From: Paracoccaceae bacterium
GTDB taxonomy: Bacteria; Pseudomonadota; Alphaproteobacteria; Rhodobacterales; Rhodobacteraceae
Direction of reading: 5' to 3'
Length of the DNA: 64,000 bases
NCBI GenBank assembly: GCA_947461435.1
Contig: CANHLE010000001.1
Span: forward strand, 1 to 64,000
The notes beneath the pieces are model-generated. The model was not told the DNA's origin. It did no database searches and saw nothing but the letters and a program-made list of their open reading frames with translations. Below, piece after piece: positions 16,607-24,460 of the stretch; position 1 is the stretch's first letter; every line of letters begins with the position of its first letter. The position numbers were made by a program, and so were the translations under genes.

Positions 16607-17530
16607 TCAGGGTCGCATCGGGGAGACGATCCCCGGAAGGTGGTCTTGGACATGGGCGCTGAAGGCGCGCAGGGTTTGCCGCGCGCTGCTGCCGGCCGCC
16701 GACAACAGGCCAAGGCGCATGGGCTGCACCGGTCCGGCAAGGGGCACAAGATGCAGGGGCCGCCCATCGGGTGCATGGTCTGGCATGGGGCGTATATTGG
16801 CGATGGAATAGCCAAAGTCATTGGCCACAAGCGATTGCATCACGGCGATATCGCGCGTGCGTTCGGCAATCAGGGGGGTCAGGCCCGCCTTGTTGAAAAA
16901 GGACAGGAAATAATCTGAACTGAGCGGCAGATCGAGAAGAACCATCGGAAAGGCGGCCAGATCTGCCACCGCGACCGTGTTTTGCCGGGCCAAGGGATGC
17001 GCGGCGCCAAACAGCGCAAAGGGCGGCAAGGTGGCGATGGCGGTAAATTCCAGGTCCGCCGGCAAGGCCAGATCATAGGTCAGGGCCAGATCAAGTTTGG
17101 CATTGCGCAGCCCGTCGATCAGGGCGGCGTGATGCAGTTCGACCTGAGTGATGTGGACCTGTGGGTAGCGTTCGGTGAACGAGCGGCGCAGCTGCGGCAC
17201 AAGGATCTGGGCGAAGGTCAAAAGGCAGCCAAGGTTCAGATCTCCGGCGATGCGGCCGGTCAGATCATGGGCCAATTCGGACAAGCGCCCGGCGGCGCGC
17301 AGCACCGCATCACATTCCGCAATCAAGATCGCCCCGGCGGCCGTTGTGGCCATGCCTTGGGCATGTTTGCGCAAGAACAGGGCGAGGCCGAAATCCGCTT
17401 CCAATTGCGCGATGGCGGTGGAAATGGTGGGTGATGACACATTCAGACGCTGGGCCGCCAGCGCGATGGAGCCGCATTGACCCACGGCAACAAGGTATTC
17501 CATCTGGCGCAGGGTAAAGCGCAGCGCCAT
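16607..17530 (-). CDS. LysR-family transcriptional regulator
   Basis: This 307-residue protein has an N-terminal winged helix-turn-helix (FTLRQMEYLVAV, then LAAQRLNVSSPTIS) and a C-terminal ligand-binding domain. It lies inside the operon, 3 bases after the DUF1028 gene and 12 bases before the TMADH-like gene. It therefore probably autoregulates the whole set in response to the amine substrate or a product. LysR genes are more often divergent from their targets, so this internal position is a little unusual. Confidence 0.9.
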   Translation of the reverse strand: MALRFTLRQMEYLVAVGQCGSIALAAQRLNVSSPTISTAIAQLEADFGLALFLRKHAQGMATTAAGAILIAECDAVLRAAGRLSELAHDLTGRIAGDLNLGCLLTFAQILVPQLRRSFTERYPQVHITQVELHHAALIDGLRNAKLDLALTYDLALPADLEFTAIATLPPFALFGAAHPLARQNTVAVADLAAFPMVLLDLPLSSDYFLSFFNKAGLTPLIAERTRDIAVMQSLVANDFGYSIANIRPMPDHAPDGRPLHLVPLAGPVQPMRLGLLSAAGSSARQTLRAFSAHVQDHLPGIVSPMRP

Positions 17531-17533
17531 GGG

Positions 17534-18205
17534 CTATTCGTCGCCCGGAACGCCGTAGGACGGTGCCTGCGTGGGATCGATGGCGCGTTGAACATAGGCG
17601 GCCATCTGCGGGCGAAAGACGGCCCAAGCCGCGGCCAGATCCTCGATGGGGCGGGCCGACCAATCGATGCGCAGATCGGCCAAGGGCCAATCCAGTTTGT
17701 CGGCGATCTTCAGGCCGGCCGAATGCACGGGGCCCGCCTCGCCGCCCGCCGCAAGACCGGCCAGCAGCGCGGCTATCAGACGATCGCCCAGATGGCCGGT
17801 TGCGGCGACAAATGCCTGAACCATCTTGTCCGGCACATCGGCTGCGGCAAGCAGATTGCCGCCGGCCGCGCAGTCTGGCCCGGTGGCCTGCCCCCAGACC
17901 CCCAGAACCTGTGCGCCCGAATGCACGGCGGCGGGGCCGGTGCGGCCCAGCGCGAGAAGCTGACGATAGTCAACATGTGCCCGGCCCGTGATCACGGATT
18001 GCAGGGCCTGCGCCGCCTCGGCGCCCGTGGCCAGTTGGTCCAGCAGCAGGGGCCCCAAGGCCGGATCGGTGATGTTCTGACTGGCCACCACGCCAACCCC
18101 GGCCCGCACATGGGCGCAGCGCGCCGCCACGGCGGGCGAAGATGACGAGATGACCATGCCGAACATCCCCGTCTTGGAACAGCGCGCGATGAGGGAAAAT
18201 GTCAT
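17534..18205 (-). CDS. DUF1028 family protein
   Basis: This 223-residue protein matches the DUF1028 family (MTFSLIARCSKTG, VASQNITDP, GNLLAAADVPDKM). The family has an Ntn-hydrolase-like look and often sits next to RidA-family genes, as here, but no function is established. There is no signal peptide. It is separated by 66 bases from the RidA-like gene and by 3 bases from the LysR gene, supporting an operon. A role as an amidase or deaminase in the same pathway is conceivable. Confidence 0.8.
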   Translation of the reverse strand: MTFSLIARCSKTGMFGMVISSSSPAVAARCAHVRAGVGVVASQNITDPALGPLLLDQLATGAEAAQALQSVITGRAHVDYRQLLALGRTGPAAVHSGAQVLGVWGQATGPDCAAGGNLLAAADVPDKMVQAFVAATGHLGDRLIAALLAGLAAGGEAGPVHSAGLKIADKLDWPLADLRIDWSARPIEDLAAAWAVFRPQMAAYVQRAIDPTQAPSYGVPGDE

Positions 18206-18271
18206 GCTTGGGTCCTTATGGGTCAGCCAGCGCGCCCGGCTGGACGGGAAGGCAGGATCAGGAGGGCAGGG

Positions 18272-18688
18272 TCAATCGGGAATGACGGCGGTTGCGTCAA
18301 TTTCAACGAGCCAGTCCGGCCGGGCCAGCGCGACCACGGTCAGGCCGGTGCAGACCGGGTGCACGCCTTTGATGTATTGGCCCATGGTGCGATAGACCGA
18401 CTCGCGGTGGCGCACATCGGTCAGATAGACCACCAGCTTGACCAGATGTTCCATCTGGCCCCCCGCCTCTTCGATCAGCTGCTGGATGTTTTGCATGACC
18501 TTGTGGGTCTGTTCGACCGGGTCATGGCTGCCGATATTCTTGGCCGTGTCCAGATCTTGGGGGCATTGGCCGCGCATATACAGGGTCGTGCCGCCGTGGG
18601 TGGCCACAACTTGGCACAGATCATTGTCGAGGTTCTGTTCGGGATAGGTGACCGAGGTGTTGAAGGGACGATAGCGGGTGTGGGCCAT
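18272..18688 (-). CDS. RidA/YjgF/UK114 family protein lacking the canonical Arg
   Basis: This 138-residue protein has the RidA fold. The C-terminal part PVCTGLTVVAL then WLVEIDATAVI corresponds to the usual PARTTV...VEIEA block. The Arg that RidA uses to bind the carboxylate of imines is Cys113 here, so classic 2-iminobutanoate deaminase activity is not expected. Other Rid subfamilies also lack this Arg and occur in amine and heterocycle degradation operons. The start at 18688 has a GGAGA site. An in-frame extension upstream to 18973 is unlikely, as it runs into the end of the flavin monooxygenase gene. Confidence 0.82.
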   Translation of the reverse strand: MAHTRYRPFNTSVTYPEQNLDNDLCQVVATHGGTTLYMRGQCPQDLDTAKNIGSHDPVEQTHKVMQNIQQLIEEAGGQMEHLVKLVVYLTDVRHRESVYRTMGQYIKGVHPVCTGLTVVALARPDWLVEIDATAVIPD

Positions 18689-18716
18689 GGGGATCTCCGG
18701 CGGGAAAGGGGCGGGA

Positions 18717-20003
18717 TCAGACGCGCGTGACGGCGGCTGAGGGGGGCGAAGCGGGCGGGGCGCCGGGCGCATAGGCCAGATAGGATTGTTTGGTTGCAAT
18801 GTGGTCGGCCACGAATTTGGCATCGTGCCAGACCCCCCAGATGAACGAGGATCCCCGGCGCGATTGGTAGGGCAGGCCAAGGAAATACAACCCCGGCTCG
18901 GTGGAAACGCCGCGCTGATGCTTTGGTTTGCCCGCCGCATCGAAGCCATCCAGTTTGATCCAGGAATAATCATTGCGGTACCCGGTGGCCCAAACGATGC
19001 TGGTCACCCCGGCCTTGACCAAATCCAGCGACGCGATCGGGTCTGTTATGCAGTCGCTGTCCGGCCCAAGGTCGCGCGCCGCAGGTTCTGCGGGCAGATC
19101 AAGGCCGTTGCGCGCGATATAGGCATCGGCCTCGTCCAGGACGGCCAGATAATCGGCGTCGCCCTTGGCCAGATCGGCGGACAGGGTGGGGGACACGGTC
19201 ATGACCCCGTCCGTCACCGGGCCCGCACGGCCCAGCAACACCATGCCGCGCGCCGCAAACTGGCGGAAGTTCACGGTCATACCGCCTTGGGCCCCGCTGA
19301 CGGCGATGGTGACATGGTCTGCGCCCGGCGTCGCATCGGCATCCCATTTGTTAAGAACGCCCAGCCACCAGCAATAGTCGCGCCCGCGGTACGCGCGCGG
19401 CGGTCGGCCATGGGTGCTGATCGACAGATAGACCTTGCGCCCGGCCCGCAGCAGTTCATCGGCAATCTGCGCGCCCGAGGATCCGGACCCGACCACCATG
19501 ACCGCGCCGTCGGGCAATTGGCCGGGATTGCGGTAGTTGGCCGAATGGATTTGCGTGATCCCCAGTTCTGCCGGAACCAGGGCCGGGATTGTCGGCTTTT
19601 GAAAGGCGCCGGTGGCGGCGATCACATAGCGGGCATCAATTTCGCCCTGCGATGTGGTGACGCGAAAGCCGGGGCGACCGACATGGCGCTGCACTTCGCT
19701 GACCTCGACCCCGCAGCGAACCGGCGCGTGGATCATCTGGGCATAGGCGGCAAAATAATCGGCCATGCCCTCTTTGCCAACAAAGGATTCCGGATCGGTG
19801 TCGAAGGCCAGACCCGGAAAGCGATCATGCCAGGCCGGACCGTTGGCCACCAGCGCATCCCACCGGCCGCTGCGCCAACGCTCGGCGATGCGCGCGCGTT
19901 CCAGCACCAGATGCGGCACGCCGCACTGGGTGAGATGTTCGCTCATCGCGATGCCAGCCTGTCCGGCACCGATCACCAAAGCTTCGATTTTCTCGACCGT
20001 CAT
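18717..20003 (-). CDS. Flavin-containing monooxygenase-like NAD(P)/FAD oxidoreductase
   Basis: This 428-residue protein has two Rossmann nucleotide motifs, GAGQAG near the N-terminus for FAD and GSGSSG mid-protein for NAD(P)H. Other family blocks are ERWRSGRWD, AATGAFQKP and WATGYRNDYSW. This is the CzcO/FMO type of group B flavoprotein monooxygenase, which oxygenates N, S or carbonyl groups. It is the first gene of the minus-strand operon with RidA-like, DUF1028, LysR and TMADH-like genes. It may N-oxygenate the substrate that the TMADH-like enzyme handles. The order of the reactions is not known. Confidence 0.85.
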   Translation of the reverse strand: MTVEKIEALVIGAGQAGIAMSEHLTQCGVPHLVLERARIAERWRSGRWDALVANGPAWHDRFPGLAFDTDPESFVGKEGMADYFAAYAQMIHAPVRCGVEVSEVQRHVGRPGFRVTTSQGEIDARYVIAATGAFQKPTIPALVPAELGITQIHSANYRNPGQLPDGAVMVVGSGSSGAQIADELLRAGRKVYLSISTHGRPPRAYRGRDYCWWLGVLNKWDADATPGADHVTIAVSGAQGGMTVNFRQFAARGMVLLGRAGPVTDGVMTVSPTLSADLAKGDADYLAVLDEADAYIARNGLDLPAEPAARDLGPDSDCITDPIASLDLVKAGVTSIVWATGYRNDYSWIKLDGFDAAGKPKHQRGVSTEPGLYFLGLPYQSRRGSSFIWGVWHDAKFVADHIATKQSYLAYAPGAPPASPPSAAVTRV

Positions 20004-20096
20004 GGGCAGGATCCTTTTGGAAGGCGTGAAGCAACCAGAACCCGATCTGGCGCCTGACGGATGTGCCCCAAAATCGAATTAGGTCATACTACGAAT

Positions 20097-20132
20097 AATC
20101 TGATCATTGATAAGGTAAAAGTAAATCAGATT
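20097..20132. promoter_or_regulatory. Inverted repeat upstream of the amine operon
   Basis: AATCTGAT (20097-20104) and ATCAGATT (20125-20132) are perfect 8-base inverted arms 20 bases apart, in an A/T-rich patch of the divergent gap. They lie about 95-130 bases upstream of the flavin monooxygenase start. This is a reasonable regulator site (possibly LysR), but it could also relate to the type I secretion operon on the other side. Confidence 0.4.
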
Positions 20133-20203
20133 TCGCCGGGGGCCGCCGTGTTTTGCGGGTTTGGGTAACGCGGTGTTAAGCCTATCGCGTCTAGGGTTCC
20201 CCC

Positions 20204-22378
20204 ATGACGATTTCTGATCCCAAACTTGGCCAAGAACTGGCCCTGCAAACGCGTCAAATGTCGGCGCTGCGGGCCAGCTTTCTGGTGGCCGCCCATCATG
20301 GTGTGGCGCTGCGGCCCGAAGATCTGCCGCAGCTGGTGGCGGGCGATATGGTGGGGTCTGTCGCCACGGCACTGGGCCGCGCCGGGTTTCACACCCGCCT
20401 GCTGGAGGACTGCACCTGGGCCACGGCGGCAGAACTGGGTACGGCCTATCCGGCGATGTTGCCGATGGCGGGCGGGCATTGGGTGATCTTGGTTTTGGTG
20501 GTGACCAAGGCCGAAGGTGCCATGGCCGCGATTTTGGACCCCCGGGCCGAGGCGGAGGGGATCAAACTGGTGCCGCAGGCCCAGCTTTTGGCCGAATGGA
20601 CCGGGCAAATCCTGTTGGTGCAGCCCGCCCGTGCCGAGGCTGAGGCCGGCCGGCCCTTTGGCCTATCCTGGTTCGTGCCGGCGCTTTGGGCGCAAAAGGC
20701 GATGCTGTCGGGGGTGGTCGCGGCCGGACTTGCGGGCAATCTGATCGCCTTTTCGCTGCCCTTGATGTTTCAATCGATCGTGGACCGCGTCATTGCCCAT
20801 CAGGCGTGGAACACTTTGGTGACGGTGGTGGCGATCTTTGTGGTGCTGGCGCTGTTTGATGCCGGTTTCACCTTTGTCCGCCAAAGGTTGATGATGATTG
20901 CAGGCGGCAAGGTGGATGCGATCGTGGGCGGGCGCACCTTTGCGCATCTGCTGTCGCTGCCCTTGGTCTCGTTTGAAACGGTGCCAGCCGGGGTGATGGC
21001 GCGGCACATTCAGCAGACCGAAAAGATTCGGGCCTTTTTGACCGGGCGGTTGTTTCAAACGGGTCTGGATGCGGCCTTTTTGCCCTTGTTGCTGCTGATC
21101 CTTGCGGTTTTAAGCCCCTCGCTGACCTTGGTTGTTCTGGGCTTTGCTTTGGCCATCGCGGGGTGCATTGGGGCCTTGCTGCCGTTTTTCCGCACCCGCC
21201 TGAATGCCCTGTATCATGCCGAAGGCGAACGTCAGGCCCATCTGGTGGAGACGCTGCACAACATGCGGGCGGTGAAATCCTTGGTGCTGGAGCCAGCCCG
21301 CCGCCGTGTCTGGGAAGACAGTCTGGCGCTGTCGCTGCGCCGGCAATGGGATGTGGGGGCAATGGGCGCCTTTGCGGGCGCGGCCACAGGATTGCTGGAA
21401 AAGTTGATGCAAATCAGTGTGGTAGGCTTTGGCGCGGCGCTTGTCTTGCAAGGGCAGATGACCGTGGGGGCCTTGGTGGCATTCTTGATGCTGTCGGGAA
21501 AAGTCTCCGGTCCGCTGGTGCAGATCGTCGGGCTGATCAACGAATATCAAGAGGCGGCGCTGTCGGTGCGGATGCTGGCACAGGTGATGGACCAACGCCC
21601 CGAACGCGGGCTTCATTCGCGCCCCGCCAAGCATGAAATCACGGGCCGGCTGTCGTTTGATCAGGTCAGTTTCAGCTATCCGGGGGCGGTTTGTGCGGCG
21701 CTGGACCGGCTGAGCTTTGAGGTGGCGGCGGGGCAGGTGATTGGGGTCGTGGGGCGGTCTGGGTCTGGCAAGACCACCCTGACGCGGCTGATCCAAGGCA
21801 TCGAGGTGCCGCAGACCGGGCTTATTCAGGTGGATGGGGTGGATCTGCGCCAGATCGATCTGGATCATTTGCGGCGCAACATCGGCGTGGTCTTGCAGGA
21901 AAACCTGCTGTTTCGCGGCACGATCCGCGACAACATTGCCATGGCGCGCCCCGGCGCGAGCCCTGAAGAAGTGGGGTTGGCGGCCCGACTTGCGGGGGCG
22001 GATGATTTCATCCGCCGCTTGCCCAAGGGCTATGACACGGCGGTCGAAGAAGGCGGATCAAACCTGTCGGGCGGACAGCGCCAGCGCATCGCCATCGCGC
22101 GGGCGCTGATGGGCGCGCCCCGCGTTCTGATTTTCGATGAGGCAACATCGGCGCTGGACCCCGAATCCGAGGCGCTGGTCAATCGCAACCTGCAGGCCAT
22201 CGCCAAGGGGCGCACGTTGATCATCGTCTCGCACCGTTTGTCGACGCTTGTAAAATCAGACGCGATTTTGGTTCTGGATCAGGGCCGCGTTGTCGATCTG
22301 GCGCCGCACAAGGTGTTGCTGGAGCGCTGCGCGATCTATCGGCACCTGTGGCAGCAACAAACCGAGCATTTGCAATGA
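20204..22378 (+). CDS. Type I secretion ABC transporter with C39-like domain
   Basis: This 724-residue protein has the HlyB/PrtD-like order. An N-terminal C39 peptidase-like domain (about 1-140) appears to have no catalytic Cys near its start. A six-helix membrane domain follows (about 165-450), then a nucleotide-binding domain with Walker A GRSGSGKTT, signature LSGGQRQR and Walker B LIFDEATSALD. The dead peptidase-like domain is typical of exporters of RTX or other large uncleaved proteins. The next gene, encoding the adaptor, overlaps its stop as ATGA. Likely cargo is the RTX protein at 11044-13482 and/or the giant repeat protein at 24461-34378. No TolC-type outer-membrane gene is nearby. 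Confidence 0.9.
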   Translation: MTISDPKLGQELALQTRQMSALRASFLVAAHHGVALRPEDLPQLVAGDMVGSVATALGRAGFHTRLLEDCTWATAAELGTAYPAMLPMAGGHWVILVLVVTKAEGAMAAILDPRAEAEGIKLVPQAQLLAEWTGQILLVQPARAEAEAGRPFGLSWFVPALWAQKAMLSGVVAAGLAGNLIAFSLPLMFQSIVDRVIAHQAWNTLVTVVAIFVVLALFDAGFTFVRQRLMMIAGGKVDAIVGGRTFAHLLSLPLVSFETVPAGVMARHIQQTEKIRAFLTGRLFQTGLDAAFLPLLLLILAVLSPSLTLVVLGFALAIAGCIGALLPFFRTRLNALYHAEGERQAHLVETLHNMRAVKSLVLEPARRRVWEDSLALSLRRQWDVGAMGAFAGAATGLLEKLMQISVVGFGAALVLQGQMTVGALVAFLMLSGKVSGPLVQIVGLINEYQEAALSVRMLAQVMDQRPERGLHSRPAKHEITGRLSFDQVSFSYPGAVCAALDRLSFEVAAGQVIGVVGRSGSGKTTLTRLIQGIEVPQTGLIQVDGVDLRQIDLDHLRRNIGVVLQENLLFRGTIRDNIAMARPGASPEEVGLAARLAGADDFIRRLPKGYDTAVEEGGSNLSGGQRQRIAIARALMGAPRVLIFDEATSALDPESEALVNRNLQAIAKGRTLIIVSHRLSTLVKSDAILVLDQGRVVDLAPHKVLLERCAIYRHLWQQQTEHLQ

Positions 22379-23694
22379 CCGCCCTGCCAAAGCCCCCGCG
22401 CATCAGCCCGCTGGCCTTGTCGTTTCAGTCTGATCTGGATCAGCTGATCGCCGCGCCGGCGCCGCGCCTGTTGCGGCTTTGGCCCGCCTTGGGATTGGGG
22501 CTTTTGGCCGCTCTGGTGGGCACGGCCGCTGTTTTGCCGGTGGATGTTGTCATCACCGCCTCTGGCCGGATTGCGGCCGATGCCCCGGCGATCTTGATGC
22601 GCCCCAACGCGCGGGCTGTCTTGACAGAGCTGCTGGTCAGCCCGGGGGATGTGGTGGTGCGCGGTCAGATTCTGGCCCGTCTGGACGCCACCCTGCCCGA
22701 GGCGGACCGCGCGGCCCTTGACGCCGAGCGGCGGAGCCTGACAGCGGAAATCGCCCGCCATGAGGCGGAGCTTTCGGGTGGCGAGATGACCGACACCGCG
22801 CCCGAGGCCGCGCAGCAAAAGGCCCTATTGGTGCAACGGCGCGCGGTTGCCGCTGCGCGCAGGGCAGGTCTGGATGCCGCCATCGCCGCCTTGGAGCGCG
22901 AAGGGGCCAGCTTGGCGGCCATGGCCCCGGGCCTTGACGAACGTCTGTCGATCGCGCGCGAGGTTGAAACCCTGCGCGAAGATCTGGCCCGCCGCGGCGC
23001 TGGGCCAAAGATCGATGCGCTGAGCGCGCGGGCCGCCCGTCTGGCCGCCGAGGCGGAGGTGAGCGGTCTGGCCGCCCGCCAAACGGATCTTGCCCGCCGT
23101 CTGCGCGCTGCCCAAGATGACCGGGCCGTATTTGCCGCAGATTTGCCGCGCGACGCCGCGGAGGCGCTGCCCCGGCTGCGGTTGCGGCTGACCCAGATCG
23201 AAGATGCGCTGTCCAAGGCGGACCGCATGACGGAGTTGAGCGCACTGCGCGCGCCGCGCGCCGGGGTTGTGGTGTCGGTGGCGGCAGGGGGGGTCGGGGC
23301 GGTTCTGACAGACAGCGAACCCTTGGTGGTGATCATTCCCACCGATGCCGGTTTGGTGGCCGATGTTTCCATCCCCTCGTCCGATATTGGCCGCATCGCG
23401 GTGGGCGATCTGGTGTCATTGAAGATCGACGCCTTCCCCTATCGCCGTTTTGGTTTGGCCCAAGGGCGGATCGACAGTCTGGGTCCGGTGTCGCAGACCC
23501 CGGATGGCGGTGGCGAGGCGGTGCATCCCGCCCGCATTTCCCTTTTGTCGCCCCCCGGACCTTTACCCGCCGGTGCAGATCTTGTGCCGGGCATGACCCT
23601 TTCCGCCGAGGTCAAGACCGGCACACGGACTGTCCTTGATTACTTCCTTGATCCCCTTGAGCGCGGCCTGTCGGAAAGCCTGCGCGAGCCATGA
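22375..23694 (+). CDS. HlyD-family type I secretion periplasmic adaptor
   Basis: This 439-residue membrane fusion protein has one N-terminal membrane segment (about residues 34-60), then a lipoyl/barrel-sandwich half with VSPGDVVVRGQILARLD. A long Ala/Arg/Glu-rich coiled-coil region follows (about 110-290), and the second lipoyl half contains ALRAPRAGVVVSV. The C-terminal beta domain has VGDLVSLKIDAFPYRRFG. It links the ABC protein to an outer-membrane channel. The start at 22375 overlaps the ABC gene stop (ATGA). Confidence 0.92.
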   Translation: MTALPKPPRISPLALSFQSDLDQLIAAPAPRLLRLWPALGLGLLAALVGTAAVLPVDVVITASGRIAADAPAILMRPNARAVLTELLVSPGDVVVRGQILARLDATLPEADRAALDAERRSLTAEIARHEAELSGGEMTDTAPEAAQQKALLVQRRAVAAARRAGLDAAIAALEREGASLAAMAPGLDERLSIAREVETLREDLARRGAGPKIDALSARAARLAAEAEVSGLAARQTDLARRLRAAQDDRAVFAADLPRDAAEALPRLRLRLTQIEDALSKADRMTELSALRAPRAGVVVSVAAGGVGAVLTDSEPLVVIIPTDAGLVADVSIPSSDIGRIAVGDLVSLKIDAFPYRRFGLAQGRIDSLGPVSQTPDGGGEAVHPARISLLSPPGPLPAGADLVPGMTLSAEVKTGTRTVLDYFLDPLERGLSESLREP

Positions 23695-23704
23695 AAGGCC
23701 CAAC

Positions 23705-24313
23705 ATGACCCTAGCCACCCCCCTTGACGTTCACAGTGCCACCCCGATTGCCGCGGTTCAGACCCGGCAAGTCTTGCATGTCGGCTGCGGTGCGGCCGAC
23801 CCGGCCAAACTGCCCGCCGCGTTTTTTCCGCAAGGTCTTTGGTCGGAACTGCGTCTGGATATCGATCCGAAGGTCAGCCCTGATATCGTCGGCTCGATCA
23901 CCGATATGTCGGTGGTGGCGTCGGGTTCGGTCGATGCGGTGTGGTCGGCGCACAATCTGGAACATCTGCGCGCCCATGAAGTGCCCCTTGCCCTGGCCGA
24001 GTTTCGGCGTGTGCTGCGGCCGATGGGGTTTGCTTTGGTGACCATGCCAGACCTGCAACAGGTGGCCGCCCTTGTGGCCGAAGGCAATCTGGAGGGGACC
24101 GCCTATATCTCGGCCTTGGGGCCGATCGCGGCTTTGGACATGCTGTATGGCTTCCGCCCCTCGGTTGCGGGCGGTAATGATTTCATGGGGCACAAGACCG
24201 GCTTTACCGCCGGCACGCTGGCCCAGCATCTGACGGCGGCAGGGTTTGCCCAAGTGCAGGTGCAGCGCGATGGCGCCTTTGCCTTGTGGGCCACGGCCGT
24301 CAATCCGGGGTGA
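23705..24313 (+). CDS. Class I SAM-dependent methyltransferase-like protein
   Basis: This 202-residue protein has a Methyltransf_11-like core: VLHVGCGAA as SAM motif I, RLDIDP as the acidic loop, and SAHNLEHL followed by EFRRVLRPMGFALVTMPD. It starts 10 bases after the adaptor gene and so belongs to the secretion operon. Small methyltransferases of this type are often linked to surface glycan or lipid modification. The substrate is unknown; modification of the exported protein or its glycan is possible. An upstream in-frame start at 23636 would overlap the adaptor gene and is less likely. Confidence 0.8.
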   Translation: MTLATPLDVHSATPIAAVQTRQVLHVGCGAADPAKLPAAFFPQGLWSELRLDIDPKVSPDIVGSITDMSVVASGSVDAVWSAHNLEHLRAHEVPLALAEFRRVLRPMGFALVTMPDLQQVAALVAEGNLEGTAYISALGPIAALDMLYGFRPSVAGGNDFMGHKTGFTAGTLAQHLTAAGFAQVQVQRDGAFALWATAVNPG

Positions 24314-24347
24314 TCTGGCGGTCACGCCAGACCCATGAACAGCAAAA

Positions 24348-24373
24348 GGCCCGTCTTGTGCGGGTCTTTTTTT
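24348..24373 (+). terminator. Intrinsic terminator of the secretion operon
   Basis: GGCCCG and CGGGTC pair across a 7-base loop and are followed by seven T residues (24367-24373), 34 bases past the methyltransferase stop. A second small hairpin (TCTGGCG/CGCCAGA) sits just after the stop codon. Confidence 0.75.
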
Positions 24374-24405
24374 ATGGGCGCCTTTGACCAAGGATCAAGG
24401 ATGAC

Positions 24406-24444
24406 AAAAGGGGGCCCTGCGATGCGGCAGGGCCCCCTTTTTTT
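24406..24444. terminator. Bidirectional intrinsic terminator
   Basis: GGGGGCCCTGC and GCAGGGCCCCC form an 11-bp stem with a short loop. It is flanked by an A run on the left and a T run on the right, so it can stop transcription from both sides. It lies between the convergent methyltransferase gene and the giant repeat gene, 17 bases from the stop of the latter. Confidence 0.88.
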
Positions 24445-24460
24445 GCAGATAGGCCGCGCG

